Source of the DNA: Bacteroidota bacterium
GTDB taxonomy: Bacteria; Bacteroidota; Bacteroidia; B-17B0; Aurantibacillaceae
Direction of reading: 5' to 3'
Length of the DNA: 34,871 bases
NCBI GenBank assembly: GCA_025963735.1
Contig: JAOQAF010000208.1
Location: forward strand, 1-34,871
The position numbers and the translations under genes are program-made. This document shows positions 14,949-23,196 of the stretch, one piece after another; position 1 is the stretch's first letter; each line of letters begins with the position of its first letter. Below the pieces are notes generated by a model. The model was not told the origin of the DNA, did no database searches, and saw nothing but the letters and a program-made list of their open reading frames with translations.

Positions 14949-16382
14949 ATGGTTAAAAAAATACAATATTTTTTTATATTAATTATTGGAGCCTTAGTCT
15001 TATGGGGCTTTACAGCATATAAAGGAAAAAGCGGCAGCCTGAAAATAATAGTTATTGATCCCGGTCACGGAGGAAAAGACCCAGGGTGCAACGGCGTTTC
15101 CTGTAAAGAAAAAGACGTGTCACTGGCGGTTGCCTTAAAGCTGGGTAAACTTATAGAAGAAAACATGAAGGATGTAAAAGTAATTTACACCCGAACCACC
15201 GATGTATTTGTAGAACTTGAAGACCGTGCTCAGATAGCTAATAAAGCCAAGGCCGACCTCTTTTTATCTATTCATTGCAATGCCGCCGGAAAGCCTGTGA
15301 TCATAAGGGACGCCAAAACCGGCAAGAAGCGGGTGAAAATGTATAAAAACAAAAAAGGTAAAATGGTAGTGGTGGAAAAACCTAACCCAGTGCCTTTTGG
15401 AACTGAAACGTACGTGATGGGTTTAAAAAATGAAGAAGGTAAAATGAAAGTGGCAACACGCGAAAACTCCGCCATTTTTTTAGAGGACAATTACGAAAAA
15501 AAATACGGCGGATTTGATCCTGAAAGCGAAGAGAGTTATATTATTATGAGCAACTATACTTCTGCATACGTTATTCAAAGCGCCAGCCTTGCTGTAAAGC
15601 TGCAGGAAGAGTATAGTAAAAAAGCGGGAAGGGTGGACAAAGGGGTGCACCGGCAAAGTATATGGGTGTTGTGGCGCACGTCCATGCCAAGCATACTTAC
15701 AGAAATTGGATACCTTACCAACCCGCTGGAAGAGCAGTTTTTAGGAAGCAAACAAGGTCAGGACTATTGCGCCAAGGCTATATTCAGAGGATTAAGAAAG
15801 TATAAGGATGAACTGGAAGGGTCAAAAAAAGAGTATACTGATGAAATTGAAAATCAGGTACCGTTAGAAAATGAAAATATAAAGGCCGGAAACATACCAG
15901 GACAAAAAAAATTGGACCCTGATGATGAGCTTGCGGAGGAAGATAAAAAGCCGGAAGAAGTTAAGTTCATAAAAGAGCCTGAAAGGAAAGACAGCGTGAT
16001 ATTAGTGGAGCAAAAGGCCGATAGTATTATAGGCGCTAAGGCCCTTGCCGAAAAATATAAAAAAGAAAAAAAGATTCAGACGGATGATGTTAAAGATGGG
16101 AATGCAGTAACAAAAGCTGAAATTGTTTTTAAAGTGCAGTTTGCCAGCAGTGATGTGGCGCTGGACCTAAAGGATACAAAATTCAGCATGGTGAAAGAGC
16201 CATCGTTTTACAAAGTGAAGAATGTTTTAAAATACACTTCCGGAAATTATAATTCAATAAAGGATGCATTTGCGCATCAGGGGCAGTTGAAACAAAATGG
16301 TTTTAAAGATTGTTTTGTAATAGCAATTAAAAATGGCGAACGCATTGATCTAAACGAAGCGCGAAAAATGGCCGATCAATAA
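14949..16382 (+). CDS. AmiC-type N-acetylmuramoyl-L-alanine amidase
   Basis: This 477-residue periplasmic zinc amidase cleaves the bond between MurNAc and L-Ala in peptidoglycan. An N-terminal signal or anchor (residues 5-23) precedes the Amidase_3 domain. Zn ligands are H40 (IDPGHGG), E54 and H109 (SIHCNA); the catalytic Glu is in LTEIGYLTNP near 250-258. About 60 residues rich in Lys/Val (113-170) interrupt the fold after SIHCNA, as in other Bacteroidota amidases. A charged linker (about 290-390) leads to a C-terminal SPOR-like segment (VQFASS... HQGQLKQNGFKDCFVIAIKNGERI), suggesting division-site targeting. The GNAT gene follows after 21 bp. Confidence 0.9.
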   Translation: MVKKIQYFFILIIGALVLWGFTAYKGKSGSLKIIVIDPGHGGKDPGCNGVSCKEKDVSLAVALKLGKLIEENMKDVKVIYTRTTDVFVELEDRAQIANKAKADLFLSIHCNAAGKPVIIRDAKTGKKRVKMYKNKKGKMVVVEKPNPVPFGTETYVMGLKNEEGKMKVATRENSAIFLEDNYEKKYGGFDPESEESYIIMSNYTSAYVIQSASLAVKLQEEYSKKAGRVDKGVHRQSIWVLWRTSMPSILTEIGYLTNPLEEQFLGSKQGQDYCAKAIFRGLRKYKDELEGSKKEYTDEIENQVPLENENIKAGNIPGQKKLDPDDELAEEDKKPEEVKFIKEPERKDSVILVEQKADSIIGAKALAEKYKKEKKIQTDDVKDGNAVTKAEIVFKVQFASSDVALDLKDTKFSMVKEPSFYKVKNVLKYTSGNYNSIKDAFAHQGQLKQNGFKDCFVIAIKNGERIDLNEARKMADQ

Positions 16383-16403
16383 TTGAGGCAAGATTTTAAA
16401 ATT

Positions 16404-16868
16404 ATGAATAAGGTTAAAATTATTGACTATTCAGAAGAGCTTAAAGAACACATTAAAACATTGAATGTAGAATGGCTTCAAAAATATTTTCGGGTAGAAC
16501 CCATAGATGTTTTGCAGCTCTCCAATCCTAAAGAAGAAATAATTGACAAGGGCGGTTTCATTTATTATGCAAAATACAAGGATCAAATTGTTGGGACTGC
16601 AAGTTTATTAAAAGTAGAGAAAGATGTTTACGAACTGGGTAAAATGGCTGTTACACAGAGCGCGCAAGGCCTTGGAATTGGCAAGTTACTAATGGATCAT
16701 TGCCTGGAAGTTGCCCTTCAAATGAAAATTAAAAAAGTTGTATTATACTCCAACAACAGCCTTGGTTCTGCCATTCATATCTATAAAAAATATGGCTTTA
16801 ACGAGGTTCAGCTGGAACCTGGTCATTATGAAAGGGCCAATATTAAAATGGAAAAGATTATCTGTTAA
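16404..16868 (+). CDS. GNAT-family N-acetyltransferase
   Basis: This is a 154-residue protein starting at ATG 16404 (MNKVKIIDYSEELKEHIKTL). A TTG at 16383 directly after the amidase stop is possible but less likely. The acetyl-CoA binding motif A, Q-G-L-G-I-G-K-L-L, sits near residues 92-100, preceded by the ELGKMAV strand. The usual C-terminal AIHIYKKYGFNEV follows. The substrate is unknown. It lies 21 bp after the amidase gene and is probably co-transcribed with it. Confidence 0.88.
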   Translation: MNKVKIIDYSEELKEHIKTLNVEWLQKYFRVEPIDVLQLSNPKEEIIDKGGFIYYAKYKDQIVGTASLLKVEKDVYELGKMAVTQSAQGLGIGKLLMDHCLEVALQMKIKKVVLYSNNSLGSAIHIYKKYGFNEVQLEPGHYERANIKMEKIIC

Positions 16869-16987
16869 TCGAAGTATCTCAGTTTTTAAAAGAATTCCCG
16901 TCTGCAATTGAGGCTAATTGCTGCTTGCATTTTAATATCGCACGGAAATAAATATTTTTTAGTATTTTACATCCTCTAACCCCTTTT

Positions 16988-19312
16988 GTGAGAAGTCCTG
17001 TAATTAAATATCTTTTTCTTCTTTTTACTTTTCTGCCGTTATTTTTTCATGGTCAAACAAAAATACTGGATAGCCTGAACACTTTGCTGTCAAAGGCTTC
17101 ATCCGATAATGAACAAATGAGGTTGCTGAATGTTATCGCCGAAGAAGACGATGATTTTAAGAGATCTTTAATAACTGCCAACAAAGCCATGCAGTTGGCA
17201 AACAAGCTCAATGATCATCAGGGTCTTTCCCTGGCGCTTAATACCATTGGCTTTAAATATTATAATAATAATTTTTATTCTGATGCTGTTGGTTATTTGG
17301 AACGCGCATACAAGTCCAGCATAAAATCCAATGATACTCTAAACCAGAGTTCGGCATTACTAAATATTGGAAGATGCTATTATGAGCTCGGCGATTTTCA
17401 GCGCGCCCAATACTTTTTAACCGAACAGATAAAATTATTACCTGGCATTAAAAACAACTTTGAGATTGTCAGTAATTACAATACGATGGCCGCCATTTAT
17501 CTTGATCAGGCAAATTTTAAAAAAGCGCACGAGTTTTACATGAAGGAAATTGCGGTTGCAGAAAAGAACAACATGAAATCCATTGTGGCCCAGGCTTACA
17601 ATAATCTTGCAAATGTTTACGATGAGCAGGGTAAATTCGACAAGGCACTTGAGTACTATCTTAAAGATTTACAAATAACGAAAGATCTCGGCAACGAGGA
17701 AGATCTTTCAACTACCTACAACAATCTTGGAAGCACATATTTAAGTTTGAAGGAATATGAAAAGGCAAGAATAAACATTGAAAAGGCTGTGGAAATCGCA
17801 GAACGGCTGAATTATAAATATGGACTGTCTATCTACTACAGCAGTCTTGGAAATTATTATGAAGAGGTTGGTAAATTTGACAAAGCACTTTACTATTATC
17901 AGAAAGATCTTGAGAATGCCAAACTAAGTGGCACCAAAAATAATCTCGCAAATAGTTATCAGACACTTGCTGATTTTTTCCTGAAAATAAAAAAACCGGA
18001 AGAAGCAAAGGAAAATTACCTGCAGGCCTTAAAAATTAGCCGTGAAGTAAATGCACTAAATATTATTAGTAATGTTAACAAAGGTTTAGCCGAGCTTTAT
18101 GCCATGCAGGGAGATTTCAGGAATGCATATGCCCACCAGGTTTTGTACAAAACGTTTTACGACAGCATCTTTACTCTTGAAAGCGAAAAAAATGTTAGCG
18201 AAATAAGTACACGTTATGAAAGTGAAAAGAAGGAACAAACAATCACGCTGCTTAATAAAGAACGTGAATTGAAAAACACGGAAATTAAAAAGCAAAAACT
18301 CATCAGGTATTCATTCACAATAGGATTTATTCTTATGCTTGTTCTGGTGTTCGTTGTATATAAAAGCTCCCGGGCTAAACACGCGGCCAACAAATTACTT
18401 TCTCTGCAGAAACAGGAAATCGAAATTAAAAACAGCGAGCTTCATTCGAGCAAGAATGAACTACAGAAACAAAAAGATCTGGTGGATCAAAAACAAAAAG
18501 AAATTGTTGACAGTATTAACTACGCCCAACGTATTCAATATACATTGCTGGCTAACGACGCATTTTTAAAAGAACATTTACGTGATTATTTTGTAATTTT
18601 TAAACCCAAAGACATTGTGAGTGGTGACTTTTACTGGGCGGCCTCAGCATCGGGTAAACAGAATGCCGGAAGTGCGCAGCCACAAGCTCCCAACTGCGAA
18701 TTATTTTACCTGGCGGTTTGTGACAGTACCGGACATGGTGTGCCAGGTGCATTTATGAGTCTTTTAAGCATTGGTTTTTTAAGCGAAGCCATTAACGAAA
18801 AAGGAATCAGAGAGCCGAATAAAATTTTTGATTACGTGCGCATGCGATTGGTTGAAAATGTTTCGAAAGAAACACAAAAAGACGGCTTTGACGGGTTACT
18901 GCTATGTATAGATAATGCCAACAAGCAAATTACCTATGCTTCGGCAAATACGAAAGGAATAACTATAAAAAACGGAATACTTACCGAACTTAAAACGGAT
19001 AAGATGCCTGTGGGAGCGGGAGAGAAACAGAATGAATTTTCCCTTTTTAAAATGGATTACAGCGAAGGGGCTATGCTTTATCTTTTTACAGATGGTTATG
19101 CCGATCAGTTTGGTGGGCCGGTAATACGAAGGCAAGAAGGTTCTTTTGGAAAAGGAAAAAAATACAAAACAAAGCAATTACAGCAGCTGCTTTTAAATGT
19201 TGCCGGGAAAGAACTTTCAATTCAAAAACAAATTATTGACAACAGCTTTAATGAATGGAAAGGTGATCTTGAGCAAGTGGATGATGTTTGCCTGGTAGGG
19301 TTTAAATTATAA
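16988..19312 (+). CDS. TPR-containing membrane PP2C/SpoIIE-type serine phosphatase (paralogue 1)
   Basis: This 774-residue sensor-type phosphatase has a signal peptide (1-22), about eight tetratricopeptide repeats (about 45-400) expected in the periplasm, one membrane helix (about 437-460), a coiled coil (about 465-515) with an INYAQRIQ segment, and a cytoplasmic SpoIIE/RsbU-type PP2C domain (about 525-774). Metal-site acidic motifs are VSGDFYW, AVCDSTGHGVPGAF, LFTDGYADQFGG and EQVDDVCL. Compared with the paralogue at 31882-33810, it has about 14 extra residues after FYWAAS (GKQNAGSAQPQAPN) and another small insertion after DQFGG. The start is GTG 16988. Phosphatases of this type usually act on anti-anti-sigma proteins; no partner gene is in the window. 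Confidence 0.92.
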   Translation: MRSPVIKYLFLLFTFLPLFFHGQTKILDSLNTLLSKASSDNEQMRLLNVIAEEDDDFKRSLITANKAMQLANKLNDHQGLSLALNTIGFKYYNNNFYSDAVGYLERAYKSSIKSNDTLNQSSALLNIGRCYYELGDFQRAQYFLTEQIKLLPGIKNNFEIVSNYNTMAAIYLDQANFKKAHEFYMKEIAVAEKNNMKSIVAQAYNNLANVYDEQGKFDKALEYYLKDLQITKDLGNEEDLSTTYNNLGSTYLSLKEYEKARINIEKAVEIAERLNYKYGLSIYYSSLGNYYEEVGKFDKALYYYQKDLENAKLSGTKNNLANSYQTLADFFLKIKKPEEAKENYLQALKISREVNALNIISNVNKGLAELYAMQGDFRNAYAHQVLYKTFYDSIFTLESEKNVSEISTRYESEKKEQTITLLNKERELKNTEIKKQKLIRYSFTIGFILMLVLVFVVYKSSRAKHAANKLLSLQKQEIEIKNSELHSSKNELQKQKDLVDQKQKEIVDSINYAQRIQYTLLANDAFLKEHLRDYFVIFKPKDIVSGDFYWAASASGKQNAGSAQPQAPNCELFYLAVCDSTGHGVPGAFMSLLSIGFLSEAINEKGIREPNKIFDYVRMRLVENVSKETQKDGFDGLLLCIDNANKQITYASANTKGITIKNGILTELKTDKMPVGAGEKQNEFSLFKMDYSEGAMLYLFTDGYADQFGGPVIRRQEGSFGKGKKYKTKQLQQLLLNVAGKELSIQKQIIDNSFNEWKGDLEQVDDVCLVGFKL

Positions 19313-19436
19313 GTTCAGATAATTTACGCGGGAAGATATTACGTTTTGACGCCTGGAAAACGCATGAAATTTGTGAATCAAAAAAACGGAACCCGGCATT
19401 TAAAAAATCATTTAAAAACTTGTTATCTTTAGTATT

Positions 19437-19871
19437 ATGAAATACACAACTGAAATAGAGATCAACAAACCAATCGATAAAGTGATTGCCCTTTTTGATC
19501 ATCCGGAAAACATGAAGAAATGGATGGAAGGTCTTCAAAGCTTCGAACACCTGAGCGGAACACCCGGACAGCCGGGCGGAAAATCAAGACTAAAATTTAA
19601 AATGGGCAAACGTGAAATGGAAATGATTGAAACGGTTACAATTCGCAATTTGCCTCATGAGTTTAGCGGAACTTACGAAGCAAAAAACGGTTTTAATATT
19701 GTAAAAAATAAGTTTGTGAAAATTTCTGAGTCCAAAACAAAATATATTACCGAACATGAATTTCAATTCAAAGGGTTTATGAAATTTATTGCCATGCTAA
19801 TGCCCGGCATGTTTAAAAAACAATCACTGAAATATTTGAGGGCTTTTAAAAAATTTGCCGAAAGCCAGTAG
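19437..19871 (+). CDS. SRPBCC-family (START/Bet v1-like) protein
   Basis: This 144-residue protein begins MKYTTEIEINKPIDKVIALF, followed by DHPENMKKWMEGLQ. This is the usual beta-strand, two-helix opening of the SRPBCC ligand-binding fold. A central strand set (EFSGTYEAKNGFNIV, KTKYITEHEFQFKGF) and a long C-terminal helix (KKQSLKYLRAFKKFAE) complete the fold. The ligand is unknown. It lies 124 bp after the phosphatase gene and may be transcribed independently. Confidence 0.82.
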   Translation: MKYTTEIEINKPIDKVIALFDHPENMKKWMEGLQSFEHLSGTPGQPGGKSRLKFKMGKREMEMIETVTIRNLPHEFSGTYEAKNGFNIVKNKFVKISESKTKYITEHEFQFKGFMKFIAMLMPGMFKKQSLKYLRAFKKFAESQ

Positions 19872-19964
19872 AGAAATTCTAATACCTTCAACGGATTCAT
19901 TTCCAGTATATTTTTCTTAGTTAAATCAATTCCCAAACCCTGATAAACTTAATGACGATTCGAA

Positions 19965-20119
19965 GCCGCGTTAAGAATTGAAGCGGAAAGCCCGGAGCCT
20001 GAGTAGCCGACAGATTAAGAGTATGAAAGGCGAAGACTTGCAATTCTCCAACAGGTTCAGGATAAACTGCAGGCCTTCCGTCCGCTGCGGTAACTACAAC
20101 AAGCGGAAGGTAACGCCCA
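19965..20119 (+). repeat. Intergenic repeat family, copy B
   Basis: This second copy of the element at 5834-5969 has block 1 GCCGCGTTAAGAATTGAAGC then GGAAAGCCC (19965-19993), block 2 GGCGAAGACTTG (20029-20040), and block 3 with hairpin CCTTCCG (20074-20080) and CGGAAGG (20104-20110) followed by ACGCCCA (20113-20119). The hairpin arms differ from copy A in sequence yet pair in both copies. It fills most of the 265-bp gap between two convergent genes. Confidence 0.7.
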
Positions 20120-20136
20120 GATTATGATGGATGATT

Positions 20137-20382
20137 TTATACCGCTTTTTTGATCAATACTGTTTCTGAAAATGAAGGCAAGGTTAGGATTTCAGGATCA
20201 CCGAAGTTTTTTATAATCCCTCCGCCCTGCAATTGTTGGGTTAAATGAAGCACCAAACTTTCAGAACTATTACCGTTTTTTAATAAAGGTTTTTCTTCTG
20301 TTTTAACCTGCTTTAAAATCCCTTTAAAATTACTCCACTCCTGGAAAGTTGATGGATTACCGAATTGTAATTTTGTTTGCAT
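20137..20382 (-). CDS. 81-residue orphan protein
   Basis: This is a short soluble protein with no signal peptide, membrane helix or family I recognise. It has an N-terminal aromatic/basic part (FQEWSNFKGILKQVK), a central SSESLVLHLTQQLQGGGI segment, and an ending LTLPSFSETVLIKKAV. The ATG at 20382 is preceded by a -7 box (20401-20408, TAATTTTG) with a very short leader, which supports it being a gene. The palindrome overlapping its -33 region (20419-20434) is nearly the same as that of recA, so it may be co-regulated with recA. A small DNA-damage-inducible protein is a testable guess, not a call. Confidence 0.65.
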   Translation of the reverse strand: MQTKLQFGNPSTFQEWSNFKGILKQVKTEEKPLLKNGNSSESLVLHLTQQLQGGGIIKNFGDPEILTLPSFSETVLIKKAV

Positions 20383-20400
20383 AATTGTTTATATTTTATT

Positions 20401-20434
20401 CAAAATTACTACATAAACAAGCAAAGTATTGCTA
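20401..20434 (-). promoter_or_regulatory. Promoter and palindrome of the 81-aa gene, matching recA's
   Basis: TAATTTTG (20401-20408, minus) is an exact TAnnTTTG -7 box. Upstream, on the plus strand, AAGCAA-AGTA-TTGCTA (20419-20434) is followed by TGAA. It shares AGCAA-N4-TTGCTATGAA with the recA site (5673-5691) at almost the same distance from the -7 box. Confidence 0.55.
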
Positions 20435-20466
20435 TGAATAGTAGCATTATATATTTCTCACCCGTT

Positions 20467-20498
20467 TTGCCGTCCCTGAGAATTATTTGGTACATTTA
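20467..20498 (+). promoter_or_regulatory. Putative promoter of the PaaY-like gene
   Basis: TTG (20467-20469), a 21-bp spacer and TACATTTA (20491-20498) match the Bacteroidota consensus with one mismatch. ATG 20513 is 14 bp downstream, implying a very short leader. Confidence 0.45.
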
Positions 20499-20512
20499 GA
20501 TCACTAAAAATT

Positions 20513-21118
20513 ATGGCTAATATTTTTGAATTTAACGGGTATAAACCCGTGATCCACAGGAGTGCTTTTATACACCCCAATGCCACTGTTACCGGAAATG
20601 TAACGATAGGAAAAGATGTGTACATAGGTCCTGGTGCCGCCATTCGTGGCGACTGGGGACAAATTATAATTGAGGATGGCTGCAACGTTCAGGAAAACTG
20701 CACCCTGCACATGTTTCCCGGCACAACGGTTTTATTGAAAGAATCGGCTCATATTGGACATGGGGCCATTATACATGGCGCCACAATAGGCAGAAATGCT
20801 CTGATAGGCATGAACAGCGTGATTATGGATAACGCGGTGATAGGCGATGAGTGCATTGTGGGGGCTCTTACTTTTATTCCGGCCGACATGATCATTGAAA
20901 AGCGCAAAGTAGTTGTAGGAAATCCTGCCAAAGTAATAAAAGAGGTAAGTGAGGATATGATCGAATGGAAAACCAAAGGAACCGAATTGTATCAAAAGCT
21001 TCCTGCAGACTGTTATGCCTCATTAAAAGAATGTGAACCCCTGCGTCGTGCACCAGCATTTAAGCCTGAGCAGCAGAATGAGTATAAGACATGGGGCGAA
21101 AATAAAAAAAAGAAATAG
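20513..21118 (+). CDS. Gamma-carbonic-anhydrase-like hexapeptide-repeat protein (PaaY-like)
   Basis: This 201-residue protein has a left-handed beta-helix (residues about 10-150) built from hexapeptide turns (TVTGNVTIGKDVYIGP, HGATIGRNALIGMNSVI). His66 (QENCTLH), H83 and H88 (HIGHGAIIHG) occupy the three zinc-ligand positions of gamma-class carbonic anhydrases. The body is closest in pattern to PaaY thioesterase/carbonic-anhydrase-like proteins. A C-terminal helix and an extra charged tail (EYKTWGENKKKK) follow. No paa genes are nearby, so the phenylacetate link is unlikely to be its only role. It is convergent with the MORN-like gene (8 bp apart). Confidence 0.88.
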   Translation: MANIFEFNGYKPVIHRSAFIHPNATVTGNVTIGKDVYIGPGAAIRGDWGQIIIEDGCNVQENCTLHMFPGTTVLLKESAHIGHGAIIHGATIGRNALIGMNSVIMDNAVIGDECIVGALTFIPADMIIEKRKVVVGNPAKVIKEVSEDMIEWKTKGTELYQKLPADCYASLKECEPLRRAPAFKPEQQNEYKTWGENKKKK

Positions 21119-21126
21119 TTGCTTGA

Positions 21127-21411
21127 TTATTTGCCTTTAGACTTCACTTTCCCAGTATCAAAATCAGCTTCGTACTCAATGGTACCCCGTTTGTTATAGC
21201 GGATAAATTTACCATGCTTTAAGTTGTTTTTAAAATTCCCGATCTGCCACAACTCACCGTTTTCGCGATAAAACTTCCACTCGCCTTGCATTTGGTTCTT
21301 AATAAAGGCTCCTTCCGCTTTTGTAATGCCGGTTTTAAAAAAATAAGTCAGCCGGTCATTTTTTAATTCATAAACCTTTTGACCATTAACATAGTTTTTT
21401 TTATCTAACAT
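21127..21411 (-). CDS. MORN-repeat-like protein
   Basis: This is a 94-residue protein. The start is ATG 21411 (MLDKKNYVNGQKVYEL); a TTG at 21438 falls inside the terminator of the upstream gene and is rejected. About three short repeats of the MORN_2 type are visible: K-x-x-G-E-W-K-F-Y-R-E-N-G, Q-I-G-N-F-K-N-N-L-K-H-G-K-F, and Y-N-K-R-G-T-I-E-Y-E-A-D-F. Such proteins are widespread in Bacteroidota with no fixed function. There is no signal peptide. It lies downstream of the terminator at 21427-21453. Confidence 0.78.
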   Translation of the reverse strand: MLDKKNYVNGQKVYELKNDRLTYFFKTGITKAEGAFIKNQMQGEWKFYRENGELWQIGNFKNNLKHGKFIRYNKRGTIEYEADFDTGKVKSKGK

Positions 21412-21426
21412 GGGCTTATAGTTTAC

Positions 21427-21453
21427 AAAAAAACCCAAACTATTGTCTGGGTT
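21427..21453 (-). terminator. Terminator of the TPR gene
   Basis: On the minus strand AACCCA and TGGGTT (21448-21453 and 21432-21437) form a stem with a 10-nt loop. A U-run (A's at 21427-21433) follows, 8 bp past the TPR stop codon at 21461. Confidence 0.75.
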
Positions 21454-21460
21454 CTTTAAA

Positions 21461-23158
21461 TTAATTAGGTTTTGATCCCGGCTTAGGCGGCGCGAAATAG
21501 TTTTTTGCTTTTTCGTTTGCGGGATCTATTTCTTTAACCGCGTTCCACATTTCATCGGCCTTCGCTTTATCTTTATGTGTTACATAATAATAACCTAAAT
21601 ATTCCAACGCTTCAATAACATTACTTTTATAGGTTGTTGTTTTTTCTTCAGGCTTAACAACACTTAAAACTTTTTCGTATTGTTGTTTGGCAAGATCTTT
21701 TTCGGCTTTCAGATCCTGTGAAAAATTGGCGCGGCCTCTCCATGTGTAGGCCAGCGGCCATGAAGGGTTTAAGCGTACAAGGTAAGAAAAGGCAGTATCG
21801 GCCTTCACGTAAAAGGGACGCGCATCCGCTTCTTTTTGCGCTTTTATTTTCGCGTCTTTTAAATTCGCAACACCATTCTTAATAGTTTCGGCGGTGTAAT
21901 AATAGGCGCGGCCTAAATTAAACCAATCGTTGTTGTTAAGCGATTTAGGATCTTTCGCAAATTTTTTCTCATAATAAGAAATAGCTTTATCGTACTTTTT
22001 TGCTTTGTAAGCGGAATTGGCGATCTCGCTGTAAACCTCGCCGGCAATGGCCGTGTCGAGTTTTATGGCTTTGTCCATTTCTAAAATACCCAGACTGTCT
22101 TTCCCGGTTTTCATTAATAAAAGACCTTTGTATTTATAATCTGTACCAAGGTATTTAAAATTTGGCCCGGCTTTTTGAAAGAAATCTTCAATGGATTTAA
22201 GACCTTTGTTATAAGCGTCTTTATCGGTTTTATCACCCATTTCATAATAACACTGCGCGGCAATACGCTCCAGATAAATATTATTGAAGTTAGATTTCTT
22301 CAAATTTTCATATTCTGTTATTGCTTCCGCATATTGTTTGTTTTTATACAAGGCGCTCATAAAGCGGTAACGCGCGTAAGCGCTGTTGTTAAGCTCTAAA
22401 TATTTTTTCCAGTTTTCAATAGACTTTGCGTTTTGGCCTGCAAGAAAGTATAATTCAGCCTTTTCTCTGTAAGCCGGCGCATAGGTGGCATCAATGGCTT
22501 CAGCTTCTTTATATTTGTCAAGCGCTAATTGATAGTTTCTTCCGCGCTTGTATAATTTCCCTTCACTTAAAATTCCTTTGGTGCTTTTTGGATTAAGTGT
22601 TCCGGCCATTTTATAGCTTTTAATAGCCGGACCTCCGTCAGCAGGCGTTTTTTCTAACTGAGCGTCTCCAAGTATAATATAATTTTCAGGATTTTTTGGA
22701 TCGAGTTTAATTGCGTTATTTATCTGGTTAATGGCTTCGTCAGGATTTTTGTTATCGGTTGTTATCCAGGCTTCGGCTGTCCGGCGCATCACTTCCGCAT
22801 TTTTGTTCTGCGCTATGCTTGCGGCTTTAAAGAACTGAGTTTTGGCATCGTTCACATTATTCTTTGATAAAAACACTTTTCCAAGGCCCACGTAGTTTAA
22901 TGGGTTGGTGGCGTTTAGTTCAACACCTTTTGAGTACATGATATTAGCGCTGTCAATATCACCACGTTTAAAATAGTTTTCTCCAAAATAAAAATAGTTT
23001 TCACCCTTGGCCGGTTCTTTTTTTATCAGGGAAAAAAAATCAGAAGCCGCATTATCGTAGCGTTCATTCTCCGTTTTATTAATTGCTTCCTGTAAAGTTT
23101 GCGCAAAGCCTGAACCAGTAAATAATGCGATCGATGCGATATAAATAGTCTTCTTCAT
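21461..23158 (-). CDS. Exported TPR-repeat protein of the Ton cluster
   Basis: This 565-residue protein has a signal peptide (MKKTIYIASIALFTGSGFAQ) and about ten degenerate tetratricopeptide repeats along its length, for example SANIMYSKGVELNATNPLNY, AINQINNAIKLDPKNPENYI and KAISYYEKKFAKDPKSLNNN. The C-terminus is Pro/Gly/Lys-rich (PPKPGSKPN). TPR proteins of this size are commonly encoded at the end of Bacteroidota exbB-exbD-exbD-tonB-pstS clusters, where a scaffold role is presumed. It is separated from the PstS-like gene by 101 bp that contain a sigma-54 promoter (23197-23213) and an overlapping TAnnTTTG box, so it can be transcribed independently of the upstream genes. Confidence 0.85.
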   Translation of the reverse strand: MKKTIYIASIALFTGSGFAQTLQEAINKTENERYDNAASDFFSLIKKEPAKGENYFYFGENYFKRGDIDSANIMYSKGVELNATNPLNYVGLGKVFLSKNNVNDAKTQFFKAASIAQNKNAEVMRRTAEAWITTDNKNPDEAINQINNAIKLDPKNPENYIILGDAQLEKTPADGGPAIKSYKMAGTLNPKSTKGILSEGKLYKRGRNYQLALDKYKEAEAIDATYAPAYREKAELYFLAGQNAKSIENWKKYLELNNSAYARYRFMSALYKNKQYAEAITEYENLKKSNFNNIYLERIAAQCYYEMGDKTDKDAYNKGLKSIEDFFQKAGPNFKYLGTDYKYKGLLLMKTGKDSLGILEMDKAIKLDTAIAGEVYSEIANSAYKAKKYDKAISYYEKKFAKDPKSLNNNDWFNLGRAYYYTAETIKNGVANLKDAKIKAQKEADARPFYVKADTAFSYLVRLNPSWPLAYTWRGRANFSQDLKAEKDLAKQQYEKVLSVVKPEEKTTTYKSNVIEALEYLGYYYVTHKDKAKADEMWNAVKEIDPANEKAKNYFAPPKPGSKPN

Positions 23159-23196
23159 TTTAATAATATGAGCTTAAATTTAAGTAAATATTGTTT

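Noticed and set aside
16900-16940. GGC..TTGCA spacing near the first SpoIIE phosphatase gene, checked as a sigma-54 site
   Set aside because: The spacing between GG and GC does not equal ten and the -24 element is poor.
21438-21460. Upstream TTG start for the MORN-like gene
   Set aside because: It lies within the terminator hairpin and U-run of the TPR gene.
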